In this document: positions 1 through 8,259 of the stretch, piece by piece | How the letters are laid out: the number at the start of each line of letters is the position of its first letter | Numbering within the stretch: the stretch's first letter is position 1 | NCBI GenBank assembly: GCA_021737785.1 | Contig: JAIPDI010000025.1 | Coordinates: forward strand, 1 to 64,000 | Length of the DNA stretch: 64,000 bases | Direction: 5' to 3' | From: Deltaproteobacteria bacterium | GTDB taxonomy: Bacteria; Desulfobacterota; DSM-4660; Desulfatiglandales; Desulfatiglandaceae | Made by a program: the position numbers and the translations under genes | Notes under the pieces: generated by a model | The model's database searches: none | Seen by the model: the letters and a program-made list of their open reading frames with translations, nothing else | What the model was told of the DNA's origin: nothing

Positions 1-571
1 GGGACGCGATCATCTCGTTGGTGAAATCCTCGGCCGTCATGTAGAAGATCCGGGATTCGGGATCCTTGTCCAGGATGGTATGCCCGATGGCCTGGGAGAG
101 ATGGGTCTTGCCCAGACCGGTGTTGGCGAGCATCAGGAGCGACTGATAGTCGCAGGAGCCGCCCGATGCCATGCTCCTGGACGCGGAATAGGCAAACTCG
201 TTGGATTGACCGACGATAAAGCGGTCAAAGGTAAACTGGCTCTTGAGCCAGAGGTTTCTGGGCCGGGGCATGGAAGGCAGGGGCAACTGGTCGGGGTGGG
301 TCGGGAGAGCGGCGGGAGAGGGCTCCCGCTTGCGGGCCTGGACCTTGAAGTCGACGGCCATATGGCCCATGCCCGAGGCCTCCAGTTTCTCCCGGATCAG
401 GCTCAGGTAGTTTTCCATGACCCAGTTTCTGGAGAACCGGTTGGGGCAGCCCAGGACCATGGATGTCCCGTTCGCCTCCAGGCAGGAGATGGGATGGATC
501 CAGAGGGAGAAGCTGTTTTTTGGAAGATAGGACCGGATTTGGTCCTTGACCTGGTCCCAGACCGCGCTCAT
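1..571 (-). CDS. dnaA: Chromosomal replication initiator DnaA (5' part, runs off left edge)
   Basis: DnaA binds 9-bp boxes at oriC, melts the origin and loads the helicase; it also represses its own gene. The reverse-strand frame starts with ATG at 571 behind GAGGAG and is open to the window edge, giving about 190 residues. Residues 1-75 match the helicase/DnaB-interaction domain I. A proline-rich linker follows, then the AAA+ domain begins near FTFDRFIVGQSN (residues 113-123). The P-loop is ANTGLGKTHL (149-158), where most DnaA proteins read GGVGLGKTHL, so the core GLGKTH is kept. It is divergent from ddl, and the gap between them carries the DnaA boxes. The rest of the ATPase and the DNA-binding domain lie outside the window. 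Confidence 0.95.
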   Translation of the reverse strand, partial: MSAVWDQVKDQIRSYLPKNSFSLWIHPISCLEANGTSMVLGCPNRFSRNWVMENYLSLIREKLEASGMGHMAVDFKVQARKREPSPAALPTHPDQLPLPSMPRPRNLWLKSQFTFDRFIVGQSNEFAYSASRSMASGGSCDYQSLLMLANTGLGKTHLSQAIGHTILDKDPESRIFYMTAEDFTNEMIAS

Positions 572-587
572 GGCATGCTCCTCTTGT

Positions 588-655
588 GACGTGTGAAGTT
601 GGAAATTTGGAGTTTGAAGTTGAATGGTGAAGCTGCGGTTTGAAATTAGCCTTGT
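588..655. repeat. Degenerate word-like intergenic repeat
   Basis: Just upstream of dnaA the sequence is an imprecise run of the words GAAGTTGGAA, TTTGGAGTTTGAAGTTGAA and GGTTTGAAATT. It codes for nothing plausible. Similar but not identical short-word runs sit at several other gene borders in this window. Confidence 0.5.
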
Positions 656-689
656 TCGTTGTGCCTTGCGCCTGCAATGTTGATCGAGG

Positions 690-985
690 CTTTTACACGA
701 AATCGCAAAGGCCTGTCAAAGGTCACGGCGGGGAATGAACACTTACGTTAGGTCTCCTTTTCGACACCTGCTAACCGGTCCCGTTTGCAGGCAAAAACGG
801 ATGCGCAGATGTAAGGGGGCGAGAAAAGGGACGAAATCACCTGTAGAAAATCATATGTAAAGACAATGGGTTAATCAAAATTGAAGTATTGTGGAAAATG
901 TTATCCACATCATCGAACTCCCGATTACTTCATCTTTCACACTTTTTTGGCGATTTTCAATTTTTCTGGCTTTTTTTTTCGGTAC
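690..985. other. oriC: Candidate chromosomal origin (oriC) with DnaA boxes
   Basis: Between dnaA and ddl there are two perfect DnaA boxes facing each other: TGTGGAAAA at 890-898 (reverse) and TTATCCACA at 901-909 (forward). Three one-mismatch boxes lie at 691-699 (TTTTACACG), 842-850 (TGTAGAAAA, reverse) and 933-941 (TCTTTCACA). They are followed by a T-rich tract at 941-980 that could be the unwinding element. Position beside dnaA, and parAB/parS 29 kb away, fit an origin. Some of these boxes may instead serve dnaA autoregulation. The tract ends just before the ddl start. Confidence 0.65.
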
Positions 986-997
986 AGGGGGGAGCGG

Positions 998-1930
998 GTG
1001 ACGCGCAAAATCAGGATTGCGGTGCTGGCAGGGGGTTGGTCCGGTGAGAGACAAGTCTCTTTAAAGAGCGGAAAGGCTGTTTACGAGGCCCTCAACAGGG
1101 AGAGATACGATGTAACCCTCTACGATCCCCGGGACGACCTTGAGACTTTGATCAGAAAGAGGGGGGAGATAGACCTGGCTTTTATCCTGCTTCATGGAAG
1201 GTTTGGAGAAGATGGAAGGATCCAGGGGATGCTGGATCTGTTGCAGATCCCCTTTGTGGGATCCGGGGTACTGGCCAGCGCCATGGCTCTGAATAAACGG
1301 GTTGCAAAGGATGTTTTTAGAAGGGCCGGGCTGCCGGTGGCAGAGGATATGATCCTGAATCGCGGAGAGGGGTTTTCTGCAGACGAGGTTGCGGAGAGGC
1401 TCGGGGTTCCTCTGGTGGTCAAGCCGGTCTCCGAGGGGTCCAGTCTCGGGATCGCTATCGCACATGACAGGGAATCGATCGCGGAAGGTATAAAGAAGGC
1501 CTTTCAGTATGACAGGGAGGTGATGGCCGAGGCATATGTGGCGGGAACCGAGATTACCTGTTGCGTTCTGGGGAACCAGGCGCTCGAGGCACTTCCTGTT
1601 GTGGAGATTGTTCCGACGGATGCGTACGCCTTTTTTGACTACGAGGCCAAATATACGCCGGGCGCCACCCGTGAAATCTGTCCGGCCCCCATCCCGCAGG
1701 TCCTGGCCCAAGAGGCCGCCAAATGGGCAAAAGCAGCGCACACCGCCCTGGGCTGCCGCGTTTGGAGCAGGAGCGACATGATCATTCGGGATGAGACCCT
1801 CTATCTGTTGGAGACCAATACCATCCCCGGAATGACCGAGACCAGCCTTTTTCCCCTGGCGGCCCGGGCCGCAGGCATGTCCCTTTCCGATCTCCTGGAC
1901 AGGATGATCGCCCTTTCCCTGGAGGATTAG
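998..1930 (+). CDS. ddl: D-alanine--D-alanine ligase
   Basis: ATP-grasp enzyme that joins two D-alanines for peptidoglycan precursors in the cytoplasm. The GTG at 998 is preferred because GGGGGGAG precedes it and the protein then begins VTRKIRIAVLAGG; upstream in-frame codons run through the oriC AT-rich tract. Family signatures are present: GGWSGERQVSLKSG near the N-terminus (Glu of the SxER motif), VVKPVSEGSSLG for ATP binding, and RSDMII...LETNTIPGMTETS at the Mg2+/substrate site. At 310 residues it has the normal length. No other cell-wall gene is adjacent; it stands alone and is divergent from dnaA. Confidence 0.93.
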   Translation: MTRKIRIAVLAGGWSGERQVSLKSGKAVYEALNRERYDVTLYDPRDDLETLIRKRGEIDLAFILLHGRFGEDGRIQGMLDLLQIPFVGSGVLASAMALNKRVAKDVFRRAGLPVAEDMILNRGEGFSADEVAERLGVPLVVKPVSEGSSLGIAIAHDRESIAEGIKKAFQYDREVMAEAYVAGTEITCCVLGNQALEALPVVEIVPTDAYAFFDYEAKYTPGATREICPAPIPQVLAQEAAKWAKAAHTALGCRVWSRSDMIIRDETLYLLETNTIPGMTETSLFPLAARAAGMSLSDLLDRMIALSLED

Positions 1931-1973
1931 CCGATCTGATTTACAACATCTCCCCCAGACTCCCCGCACCGGG

Positions 1974-2387
1974 TTAGGGCCGGCGTTTTTCAATGATCAT
2001 CATGCGGCCTTTTCCGACCGCGGCCACCGATCCATCCTCCAGGCAGGCAGTGGTGTCGATATCGAGCAGTCCTTTCTCCTCCCTTTTTAACGCGGCTTTC
2101 AGGATGAGCCGGGATTCCAGGGGCACCGGCTGACGGTACCGGACCTCCAGTCTGGCCGTGACCGCGTCATATCCCAGATGGAATGAGACCCACCCCAGCA
2201 GTTCGTCAAAGATAAGACTGATCACCCCGCCATGAAGATACCCTGACCATCCGCAGTATCTCTTTTCAGCGATGAAGTCGGTCTTGACCCCCGCCGGTCC
2301 GTGATTGACGATGCTGAGCTGGAGTCCATTGGGATTGTCTTTTCCGCAGCAGAAACAATAGGCATCCTTTATAAGGGGGTGGTTCAT
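1974..2387 (-). CDS. PaaI-type hotdog-fold acyl-CoA thioesterase
   Basis: A 137-residue single hotdog domain. The N-terminus carries CFCCGKDNPNGLQL, a Cys-rich leader common in a subgroup of PaaI/YigI-like thioesterases, followed by the helix motif YLHGGVISLIFDELLGW with the HGG typical of the active-site helix. These enzymes hydrolyse acyl- or aryl-CoA esters. In an aromatic degrader a phenylacetyl- or benzoyl-CoA type substrate is conceivable, but that is inference. It converges with ddl (44-bp gap) and is divergent from the rrf2 gene. Confidence 0.8.
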   Translation of the reverse strand: MNHPLIKDAYCFCCGKDNPNGLQLSIVNHGPAGVKTDFIAEKRYCGWSGYLHGGVISLIFDELLGWVSFHLGYDAVTARLEVRYRQPVPLESRLILKAALKREEKGLLDIDTTACLEDGSVAAVGKGRMMIIEKRRP

Positions 2388-2576
2388 CGGGCATCTCCTT
2401 CAGCATTTCGGGTTCAGTCCGGCTTCACCTGGTGCGGCCGCCGGATGCCGTTCCCACCGGTATTAACGCCGGAAAACACCTGTGTCAAGCCGTGAATACA
2501 GCCGACAAGATCCGATGGCCCTGCACGGTTGCCAAAAGGGTTTGGAATTATCTTCTTGTGAACAAAAACTTTTTTA

Positions 2577-2638
2577 TTGACAGGCGAGGGACGGATTCAT
2601 ACTATACAAGAATGCTATAGAATGAAATGCTATAGAAT
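2577..2638 (+). promoter_or_regulatory. Sigma-70 promoter with tandem operator before the Rrf2 gene
   Basis: TTGACA at 2577-2582 and TACTAT at 2600-2605 are separated by exactly 17 bp. Directly downstream the 13-mer AATGCTATAGAAT occurs twice (2611-2623 and 2626-2638), a 15-bp period over the likely transcription start. This is a reasonable autoregulatory operator for the Rrf2 protein encoded from 2703. Confidence 0.7.
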
Positions 2639-2702
2639 CTTGGACGAATAAGGCCTGGCCGTATGGGGAGGGAGTGCATCGTATGCAGAATGAGGCGCTG
2701 GC

Positions 2703-3116
2703 ATGAAATTATCCACGAGAAGTCGGTACGGCACGCGAATGATGCTCGATTTGGCCGCCCACTACGATGAAGGACCGGTGCAGATCGGAGATATTTCAAG
2801 ACGTGAGAATATCTCTGTCAAATATCTTGAACAACTCATTATCCCGCTTAAGAAGGCCCGCCTGATCGAGAGCGCCCGCGGTCCAAAGGGGGGGCATATG
2901 CTGACCAAATCCCCTGAGGAGATTACCATTGGAGAGATTGTCCGGGTGATGGAGGGGGGGATAGACCTGACCCACTGCATAGAAAACCCGGACGTGTGCG
3001 AGAAGACCAACAGTTGCCTGACCCGTACCGTCTGGGAGGATGCCACCCGGGCGATTTATGAGAGACTCGATGCCTCAACCCTGGCCAACATCATCGAGAA
3101 GGGAAGCAACAGATAA
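2703..3116 (+). CDS. Rrf2-family transcriptional regulator (IscR-like)
   Basis: A 137-residue winged-helix regulator beginning MKLSTRSRYGTRMMLDLA, the standard Rrf2 N-terminus. The helix-turn-helix spans about residues 25-50 (ISVKYLEQLIIPLKKARLI). The C-terminal half holds HCIENPDVCEKTNSC, three cysteines spaced C-x6-C-x5-C like the cluster-binding loop of IscR, so an Fe-S or redox-sensing role is likely. The sulfide/homocysteine genes follow on the same strand, which suggests control of sulfur or cysteine metabolism rather than of an isc operon; no iscS or iscU is nearby. Confidence 0.88.
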   Translation: MKLSTRSRYGTRMMLDLAAHYDEGPVQIGDISRRENISVKYLEQLIIPLKKARLIESARGPKGGHMLTKSPEEITIGEIVRVMEGGIDLTHCIENPDVCEKTNSCLTRTVWEDATRAIYERLDASTLANIIEKGSNR

Positions 3117-3211
3117 GCGGTAGGCGATGTCGCCTGCCAGGGAATGCTTAAATGGATGAGAACACTGAAAAAGTCAGCATCGTCGACGCAGGACAGGGTG
3201 AAGGGGGCAAC

Positions 3212-3649
3212 ATGAAAATTGCCTCCATCGCCATCAGCAGGAAGAAAGGGACCCCCAAGGGGGAGGTGAGAGAAGCGTCACTCCTCAAGGATTACGGGAT
3301 TGAAGGTGATGCCCACGCAGGCCCGTGGCACCGGCAGGTGAGTTTCCTTTCGGCTGAAAGCATTCAAGGTGCACGGGGTCGGGGGCTGGATGTGGCTTTT
3401 GGAAGCTTTGCAGAGAATATCGCCACAACAGGGGTTGACTGGCAAGCGATTCCAGTGGGGACCCGGATGGGCCTTGGAGATTCAGCCCTGGTGGAGATCA
3501 CACAGAAAGGGAAGGATTGTCACAAGCGGTGTGCGGTCTACTATCTGTCCGGGGATTGCATCATGCCCCGGGAAGGGGTGTTCGGCAGGGTGATCAGTGG
3601 CGGGAAGATCCGGTGTGGCGACGCGGTGCGCATCGTGGGGAGGCCTTGA
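3212..3649 (+). CDS. MOSC-domain protein
   Basis: MOSC (molybdenum cofactor sulfurase C-terminal) domain proteins bind sulfur or molybdopterin and are often tied to Moco handling. The 145-residue form starting at 3212 (MKIASIAISRKKG) has AAGGGGG just before it; an in-frame ATG at 3152 would add 20 residues without a good ribosome site. Family features visible are GIEGDAHAG-WHRQVS, SFAENI and EITQKGKDCHKRC with the conserved late cysteine. It sits between the Rrf2 gene and the DUF39 gene. The exact substrate is unknown. Confidence 0.85.
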   Translation: MKIASIAISRKKGTPKGEVREASLLKDYGIEGDAHAGPWHRQVSFLSAESIQGARGRGLDVAFGSFAENIATTGVDWQAIPVGTRMGLGDSALVEITQKGKDCHKRCAVYYLSGDCIMPREGVFGRVISGGKIRCGDAVRIVGRP

Positions 3650-3727
3650 TGCGACCCTACGACGTTAAGACGATGCCCGGATGCGTCAAGGGGCCCACGC
3701 ATCCGTTTAAGGACAGGAGAAAACCAG

Positions 3728-4903
3728 ATGGCAAGAACAATAGAAGAAATAAATGAAAAGATCCGGGCAGGGTCTGTCGTGGTGTTTACCGCTGAGGAGA
3801 TAATCGAGGTGGTTCGTGAAAAAGGGATTAAGCGGGCGTCGCGAGAAGTGGATGTTGTGACCACCGGGACCTTCAGCCCCATGTGTTCTTCCGGGGCGTT
3901 TATCAACCTCAGGCAGGAACAGCAGAAGATGAAGTTTGGCGGCGGGTATGCAACCCTCAACGACGTTCCCGCATACGCCGGATTGGCCGCCGCAGATATT
4001 TACCTCGGGGCAACCGCACTTCCCGAGGGTGATCCGCGTAACAATAACGGCCGGCCGGGACGTTTCAGATACGGGGGCGCCCATGTGATTGAAGAGCTGG
4101 CGCAAGGCAAGAAGGTCCTTCTCAATGCAGGGGGTTACGGAACCGATTGTTACCCCAAGAAAAGGCGCGAGCAGATGATCGGATTTGAAGATATGAATGA
4201 GGCGTTTCTTTTCAACCCCAGAAATTGTTATCAGAATTATAACGTGGCGGTGAACCTCTCTGACAAGCCGATCTATACCTATATGGGTAAGCTCAAGCCG
4301 AGACTGGGAAATGCCAATTATTGCAGCGCTGGTCAACTTTCCCCGCTCTTGAACGATCCGATGTACCGCACCATCGGCATCGGCACCCGTATATTCTTTT
4401 GCGGTACCGAGGGATATGTGGTTTGGAACGGAACCCAGCACAACCCTGACGTCCCCAGGCTGGCAAACGGAACACCCACTGCAGGTGCCGGGACCCTGGC
4501 GCTTATCGGAAATTTGAAGGATATGGACCCCAAATGGCTGCGGGCCGTATCTTTTACCGGATACGGGGTCAGCCTGAGTGTCGCCGTCGGCCTTCCCATC
4601 CCGATCCTCGATGAGGAGATGATGCGGTTTGTCTCTATCTCTGATGCGGAGCTGAAAGCACCCGTGATTGACTACGGTGTATTTTATCCGACCGGAGAAG
4701 GTAAACCCAAGCTGGCCGAGGTAACCTATGAGGAACTCAAGAGTGGGACCATAGAGGTCAACGGAAAGAAGGTGCCGACCGGATCCTTTTCCAGTTATGC
4801 CAAGGCCAAGGAGGTCGCAGGATATCTCAAGTCCTTAATAACGGATGGAAAATTCTTTATGACCCAGGCGGTGCAGCCGCTGCCGGGGCCGAACCATAAA
4901 TAA
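3728..4903 (+). CDS. DUF39 homocysteine biosynthesis protein
   Basis: 391 residues of the DUF39 family. In methanogens (the MA1821 type) and sulfate reducers, members work with a NIL-domain ferredoxin to make homocysteine from aspartate semialdehyde and sulfide without the usual O-acyl-homoserine route. Cysteines at residues 53 (SPMCSSG) and 141 (YGTDCYP) are candidates for the functional cysteines of the family. There is no C-terminal CBS pair as in some archaeal forms. The partner ferredoxin begins 12 bp downstream, so the two are almost certainly one operon. Ribosome site AGGAGAAAACC precedes the ATG. Confidence 0.9.
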   Translation: MARTIEEINEKIRAGSVVVFTAEEIIEVVREKGIKRASREVDVVTTGTFSPMCSSGAFINLRQEQQKMKFGGGYATLNDVPAYAGLAAADIYLGATALPEGDPRNNNGRPGRFRYGGAHVIEELAQGKKVLLNAGGYGTDCYPKKRREQMIGFEDMNEAFLFNPRNCYQNYNVAVNLSDKPIYTYMGKLKPRLGNANYCSAGQLSPLLNDPMYRTIGIGTRIFFCGTEGYVVWNGTQHNPDVPRLANGTPTAGAGTLALIGNLKDMDPKWLRAVSFTGYGVSLSVAVGLPIPILDEEMMRFVSISDAELKAPVIDYGVFYPTGEGKPKLAEVTYEELKSGTIEVNGKKVPTGSFSSYAKAKEVAGYLKSLITDGKFFMTQAVQPLPGPNHK

Positions 4904-4915
4904 GGAGACACCGGG

Positions 4916-5323
4916 ATGAAGAAAAAAAAGGTGGTCCTCACCTTCCCCCCCAGCAGTGTGGAAGATCCCATAATCTACCATCTGATCAGCGATCACGGCC
5001 TGAAAGTCAATATTCTGCGGGCGGCCATCGATCCAGGCAAGCTGGGCCGGATGGTGGTGGAACTGACCGGGGAGGAAAGTCGGCTCTCGGGCGGGACCGC
5101 TTACCTGGAACGCCAAGGGATCGGGATTGAGCCGCTTGCCGGGGAGATCCGGCATCTGGAAGATCAATGCACCAGTTGCACCGCCTGTGTTCCGGTATGT
5201 CCCACCGGCGCGCTCGATGTCAACCGCGAGACATGGATGGTTTCTTATGATGCAGACAGGTGTGTGGTCTGCCTGTCGTGCGTGGATGTTTGTCCGTACA
5301 GGGCCATTGTGTCGCACTTCTGA
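4916..5323 (+). CDS. NIL-domain 4Fe-4S ferredoxin, partner of DUF39
   Basis: 135 residues. Residues 1-75 form the NIL (ACT-like) domain known from methionine transporter ATPases. Residues 84-130 carry two 4Fe-4S motifs, CTSCTACVPVCP and CVVCLSCVDVCP. This architecture is the MA1822 type, the electron carrier or regulatory partner of the DUF39 protein in reductive homocysteine synthesis. It follows that gene by 12 bp behind AAGGAGACACCGGG. The pair lies downstream of an Rrf2 regulator, in keeping with sulfur control. Confidence 0.9.
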   Translation: MKKKKVVLTFPPSSVEDPIIYHLISDHGLKVNILRAAIDPGKLGRMVVELTGEESRLSGGTAYLERQGIGIEPLAGEIRHLEDQCTSCTACVPVCPTGALDVNRETWMVSYDADRCVVCLSCVDVCPYRAIVSHF

Positions 5324-5448
5324 TCCAAGAAGGATCTACACCAAATGAAATTACTGAGAATTCTGACTGTACGTCCGATTTCGAATCCAAAAGTTTCGCT
5401 TTCTATCCAGCCCGGCGGGTTTTCCAGCCGGCGGCCATCTGAGATGGG

Positions 5449-5946
5449 ATGGGCATGAAGATTCGGAAAACCATATTTAAGACAACCGCTTTGGGTCTGG
5501 CCCTTTTTTTTGCAGTCGCCGGTTATGCGCACGCGGTGTCCAATAATACCTGCCAGGGCGAGTGCTGCCGGAAAAAGAGAGCCATGCAGCCTGAGAGCGC
5601 ATGTCATGATGTTTCATTGCATCAAGCCGAAGAAGTGGTGCCGCGCTCTCCTCTCTGTGTTCCCCGATATGGTGACCCGGCGGCCGAGACGATCCAGAAA
5701 CACGTCTGTCAAGATGAGAATCTCCCTTCATGCTGCAAGCTGGCCCAAGGGAACAGGAAGACCGACGGTCTGACACCCACATCGATACTTAGAACGGATC
5801 GGTTATTAAATTCGGGTCTCGCTGTTATCCCTTCAGCGGTTGATCTTTCGCATATGCCCAACCGGCCGGTCCCTGCTCAATATCTCCTGCCCGCAAGGGC
5901 TGCCCCCATTCCGCCACACCTCAAAAATTCCGTATTTCTCTGTTAA
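5449..5946 (+). CDS. Secreted cysteine-rich hypothetical protein
   Basis: No family recognised. A clear signal peptide is visible (KIRK, then a hydrophobic run TALGLALFFAVAGYAHA) with likely cleavage after AHA. The start may be the internal ATG at 5455. The mature part of about 135 residues has cysteine pairs such as CQGECCRKK and SCCK, consistent with metal binding or disulfides. It lies 370 bp ahead of the DUF2318/ABC genes on the same strand. A role as a periplasmic metal protein of that system is possible, not shown. Confidence 0.5.
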   Translation: MGMKIRKTIFKTTALGLALFFAVAGYAHAVSNNTCQGECCRKKRAMQPESACHDVSLHQAEEVVPRSPLCVPRYGDPAAETIQKHVCQDENLPSCCKLAQGNRKTDGLTPTSILRTDRLLNSGLAVIPSAVDLSHMPNRPVPAQYLLPARAAPIPPHLKNSVFLC

Positions 5947-6319
5947 CACCTGTGCCCCGGGTATCGGCATTGAAATCCGCTGCCCGTATAACGGCCGCTT
6001 TCCCTTTATCATCGGTCTAAATCCATAAGTTCGTAACCGGCCAGGTCCTGTCGCAGGGCCTGAAACTGGTGCCCGATGCTCAGAGAGCGTTGTGTAGTGG
6101 CTTTGCGACCGGTCAAAGAGGTGTGGCCTGGATCAGGGTTGTGTGCAAATCAGCTGGCGGTGTCGCTGCCCGGTAATCTCAGTCCCGCGGGCTGCCGCCT
6201 ATGATGCCATAAAAAGAAGATCTGGAACAGGCTGTACGGAATCGGAAGGCTTCAGGCAGGTGCTGTTCGGCCAGATGATCCAGAATGGAACTAATTACTA
6301 AAATTATAAGGAGTTAACC
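5947..6319 (+). other. Intergenic stretch, no gene seen
   Basis: 373 bp without a credible reading frame, RNA gene or repeat. The end becomes AT-rich (ACTAATTACTAAAATTATAAGGAG, around 6288-6311) and supplies the AAGGAG ribosome site for the DUF2318 gene. Confidence 0.5.
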
Positions 6320-6886
6320 ATGTCGGATAAAAAAAAGAACCGAATCCAAGAAAAGAGCGCTGAAAAAAAGGCCTTGATCCTGAAGACAGGAAAGAACCGT
6401 CGGCTTTGGTGGGCGCTCGCAGGTGTTGTTTTCGTCCTATTGCTGGGAGCCGGTGTGCTGCTTGCCACCCAGAATACCGAAAAGGAGGGGAGGTCTGACA
6501 CTTTTTCCGGTTCACAGGGGTCGTCGACCTTGGTCTCCTACCCGGTTGCGCTTTTTTCTGACGGGAAGGCCCGGCATTTTCGCTATGAAGCCGGGGATGC
6601 CATCACGGTTCAATACTTCATTCTTAAAAGCGCCGACGGTGTCATCCGGGCGGCCTTTGACGCCTGCGACGTCTGCTGGCATGCCGGAAAAGGGTATAAA
6701 CAGTCAGGGGATGCCATGGTTTGTCTGAATTGCGGACAAAAATTTCCGTCCAACCGCGTGAACGAGGTCAAAGGGGGATGTAACCCGGCGCCGCTTGAGA
6801 GACAGATCCAGGGCGTGAATGTGGTGCTGCGGGTCGAGGACATCCTTGGCGGGAAAAAGTATTTTGATTTCTCAAAGAGGGGATAG
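6320..6886 (+). CDS. DUF2318 membrane-anchored Cys-motif protein
   Basis: 188 residues: a basic N-terminus, one membrane segment (about residues 31-50, WALAGVVFVLLLGAGVLLA) and an extracytoplasmic domain of the DUF2318 type. The domain has DACDVCWHAGKGY and, after about 15 residues, CLNCGQKFP, a double CxxC arrangement that probably binds metal. In epsilonproteobacteria such proteins sit with FtsX permeases, an ABC ATPase and P19/FTR1 in periplasmic iron-uptake clusters. Here a permease starts 3 bp after the stop, so the same type of module is likely, though the other iron genes are absent. Confidence 0.85.
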   Translation: MSDKKKNRIQEKSAEKKALILKTGKNRRLWWALAGVVFVLLLGAGVLLATQNTEKEGRSDTFSGSQGSSTLVSYPVALFSDGKARHFRYEAGDAITVQYFILKSADGVIRAAFDACDVCWHAGKGYKQSGDAMVCLNCGQKFPSNRVNEVKGGCNPAPLERQIQGVNVVLRVEDILGGKKYFDFSKRG

Positions 6887-6888
6887 AG

Positions 6889-8046
6889 ATGAATCTGAGA
6901 GATATTGCATTCAAGAACCTCTTGCGGCGGAAGGCAAAGGCCCTGTTTGTCCTTGCCGGGCTTGTCATCGGGGTCTCGACCGTAGTTGCACTGGTTAGTT
7001 TCGTAGGCGCGATGACCCACAACATCAATCATAAGCTGGAGAAATACGGCGCTAATATCCTGGTTGTCCCGAAGACGGAGAACCTCTCACTCAGTTATGG
7101 CGGACTGTCATTAGGCGGCGTTTCCTTTGAAATGAAGGAGATCAAAGAGGAGGATCTGGCCAGGGTCGGCTCGATAAAGAATGCGGCCAATGTGGCGGGG
7201 CTGGGCCCGATGGTATTTGGGGTGGTTAATGTGTCCGGTCACAGGGTTCTGCTGGCCGGAGTCGACTTTGAGGTAACTCCCATTCTGAAACCGTGGTGGA
7301 AGATCGACGGGACCCTGCCGGGTGGATCGTGCGTTCTCTTGGGGGCGGACACGGCCGCGGTTTTAAACCTGAAAGCGGGGAGCACAATAGAGATGAAGGG
7401 GAAAGCCTTCTCTGTTTCGGGTGTCCTGAGAGCGACAGGATCTCAGGACGATCAGCTGATCTTTGTTCCCCTGAAGACCGCCCAGGGGATCTTGAACATG
7501 GAGGGCCGCGTGTCCATGGCCGAAATCGCGGCCCTTTGCAAGGATTGCCCGATTGAAGATATGGTGAGCCAGATATCAGAGGTGGTACCCGGGGCCAAGG
7601 TAATGGCTATTCAGCAGGTGGTAAAAGGCCGGATGGAGGCCCTGGCCCATTTCAGGAAATTCTCATATGGCGTTTCTATGGTGGTTGTGCTGGTGGGGAG
7701 CCTGGTGGTTCTCGTCACCATGATGGGAAGCGTAAGAGAGCGTACCGAGGAGATCGGGGTTTTCAGGGCCATAGGGTTTCGAAAGCGCCATGTCTTCAAA
7801 ATCGTGCTCCTTGAGGCCGGGTTTATTTCTGCAATCGCCGGGATTATCGGGTATATCGCCGGGGTCCTGGTTGCGGCGGGCGCCATCCGCTTCTTTTCCG
7901 AAAGCGGGGGGGCATCGGTTCACCCAAGCTTGGGGCTTGCGATCGGGGCATTTGCGTTAGCGGTCCTCGCAGGACTTGTTTCCAGTACCTATCCGGCGTT
8001 CATGGCCGCACGCATGGATCCGAATCAGGCGCTGAACGCCCTTTAG
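6889..8046 (+). CDS. ABC transporter permease, FtsX/MacB type
   Basis: 385 residues with the FtsX-family layout: an N-terminal helix (about 20-40, AGLVIGVSTVVALVSFVGA), a large periplasmic domain (45-250) and three C-terminal helices (about 258-285, 305-335, 345-370). The C-terminal cytoplasmic loop has ERTEEIGVFRAIGFRKRHV, the usual coupling motif for the ATPase. It is coupled to the DUF2318 gene (3-bp gap) and served by the ATPase gene 214 bp downstream. Such transporters act as mechanotransducers or lipoprotein/substrate extractors rather than classic importers. Confidence 0.88.
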   Translation: MNLRDIAFKNLLRRKAKALFVLAGLVIGVSTVVALVSFVGAMTHNINHKLEKYGANILVVPKTENLSLSYGGLSLGGVSFEMKEIKEEDLARVGSIKNAANVAGLGPMVFGVVNVSGHRVLLAGVDFEVTPILKPWWKIDGTLPGGSCVLLGADTAAVLNLKAGSTIEMKGKAFSVSGVLRATGSQDDQLIFVPLKTAQGILNMEGRVSMAEIAALCKDCPIEDMVSQISEVVPGAKVMAIQQVVKGRMEALAHFRKFSYGVSMVVVLVGSLVVLVTMMGSVRERTEEIGVFRAIGFRKRHVFKIVLLEAGFISAIAGIIGYIAGVLVAAGAIRFFSESGGASVHPSLGLAIGAFALAVLAGLVSSTYPAFMAARMDPNQALNAL

Positions 8047-8184
8047 ACGCGTTATCTGTAACTTCTCTGCAACGTGCGAAGAAGTCTTGATGGGTCTGTT
8101 CCGATCCTGGAAGAAAGATTCAGGATCAGAACAAACCCAGCCCTGCCGGGCGGTAGTCCGTTATTCGGTAGGAGCCTTTGGACA

Positions 8185-8222
8185 AAAAAAGCTTTGTGTC
8201 TCTGTGCCTCTGTGTGAGACAT
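8185..8222. repeat. Word-like repeat (TGTGTCTCTGTGCC type)
   Basis: Between the permease and its ATPase lies CTTTGTGTCTCTGTGCCTCT and its continuation GTGTGAG, a near-repeat of the word CTGTG. It is one of several unrelated word-like runs placed at gene borders here. Confidence 0.4.
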
Positions 8223-8259
8223 TTTTTGGTTGTGGTTGCACCGCGTTAGGAGGTAAATC

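Noticed and set aside
80-589. Plus-strand 169-codon frame opposite dnaA
   Set aside because: It is a shadow in GC-rich DNA; the minus frame shows DnaA domains and a ribosome site.
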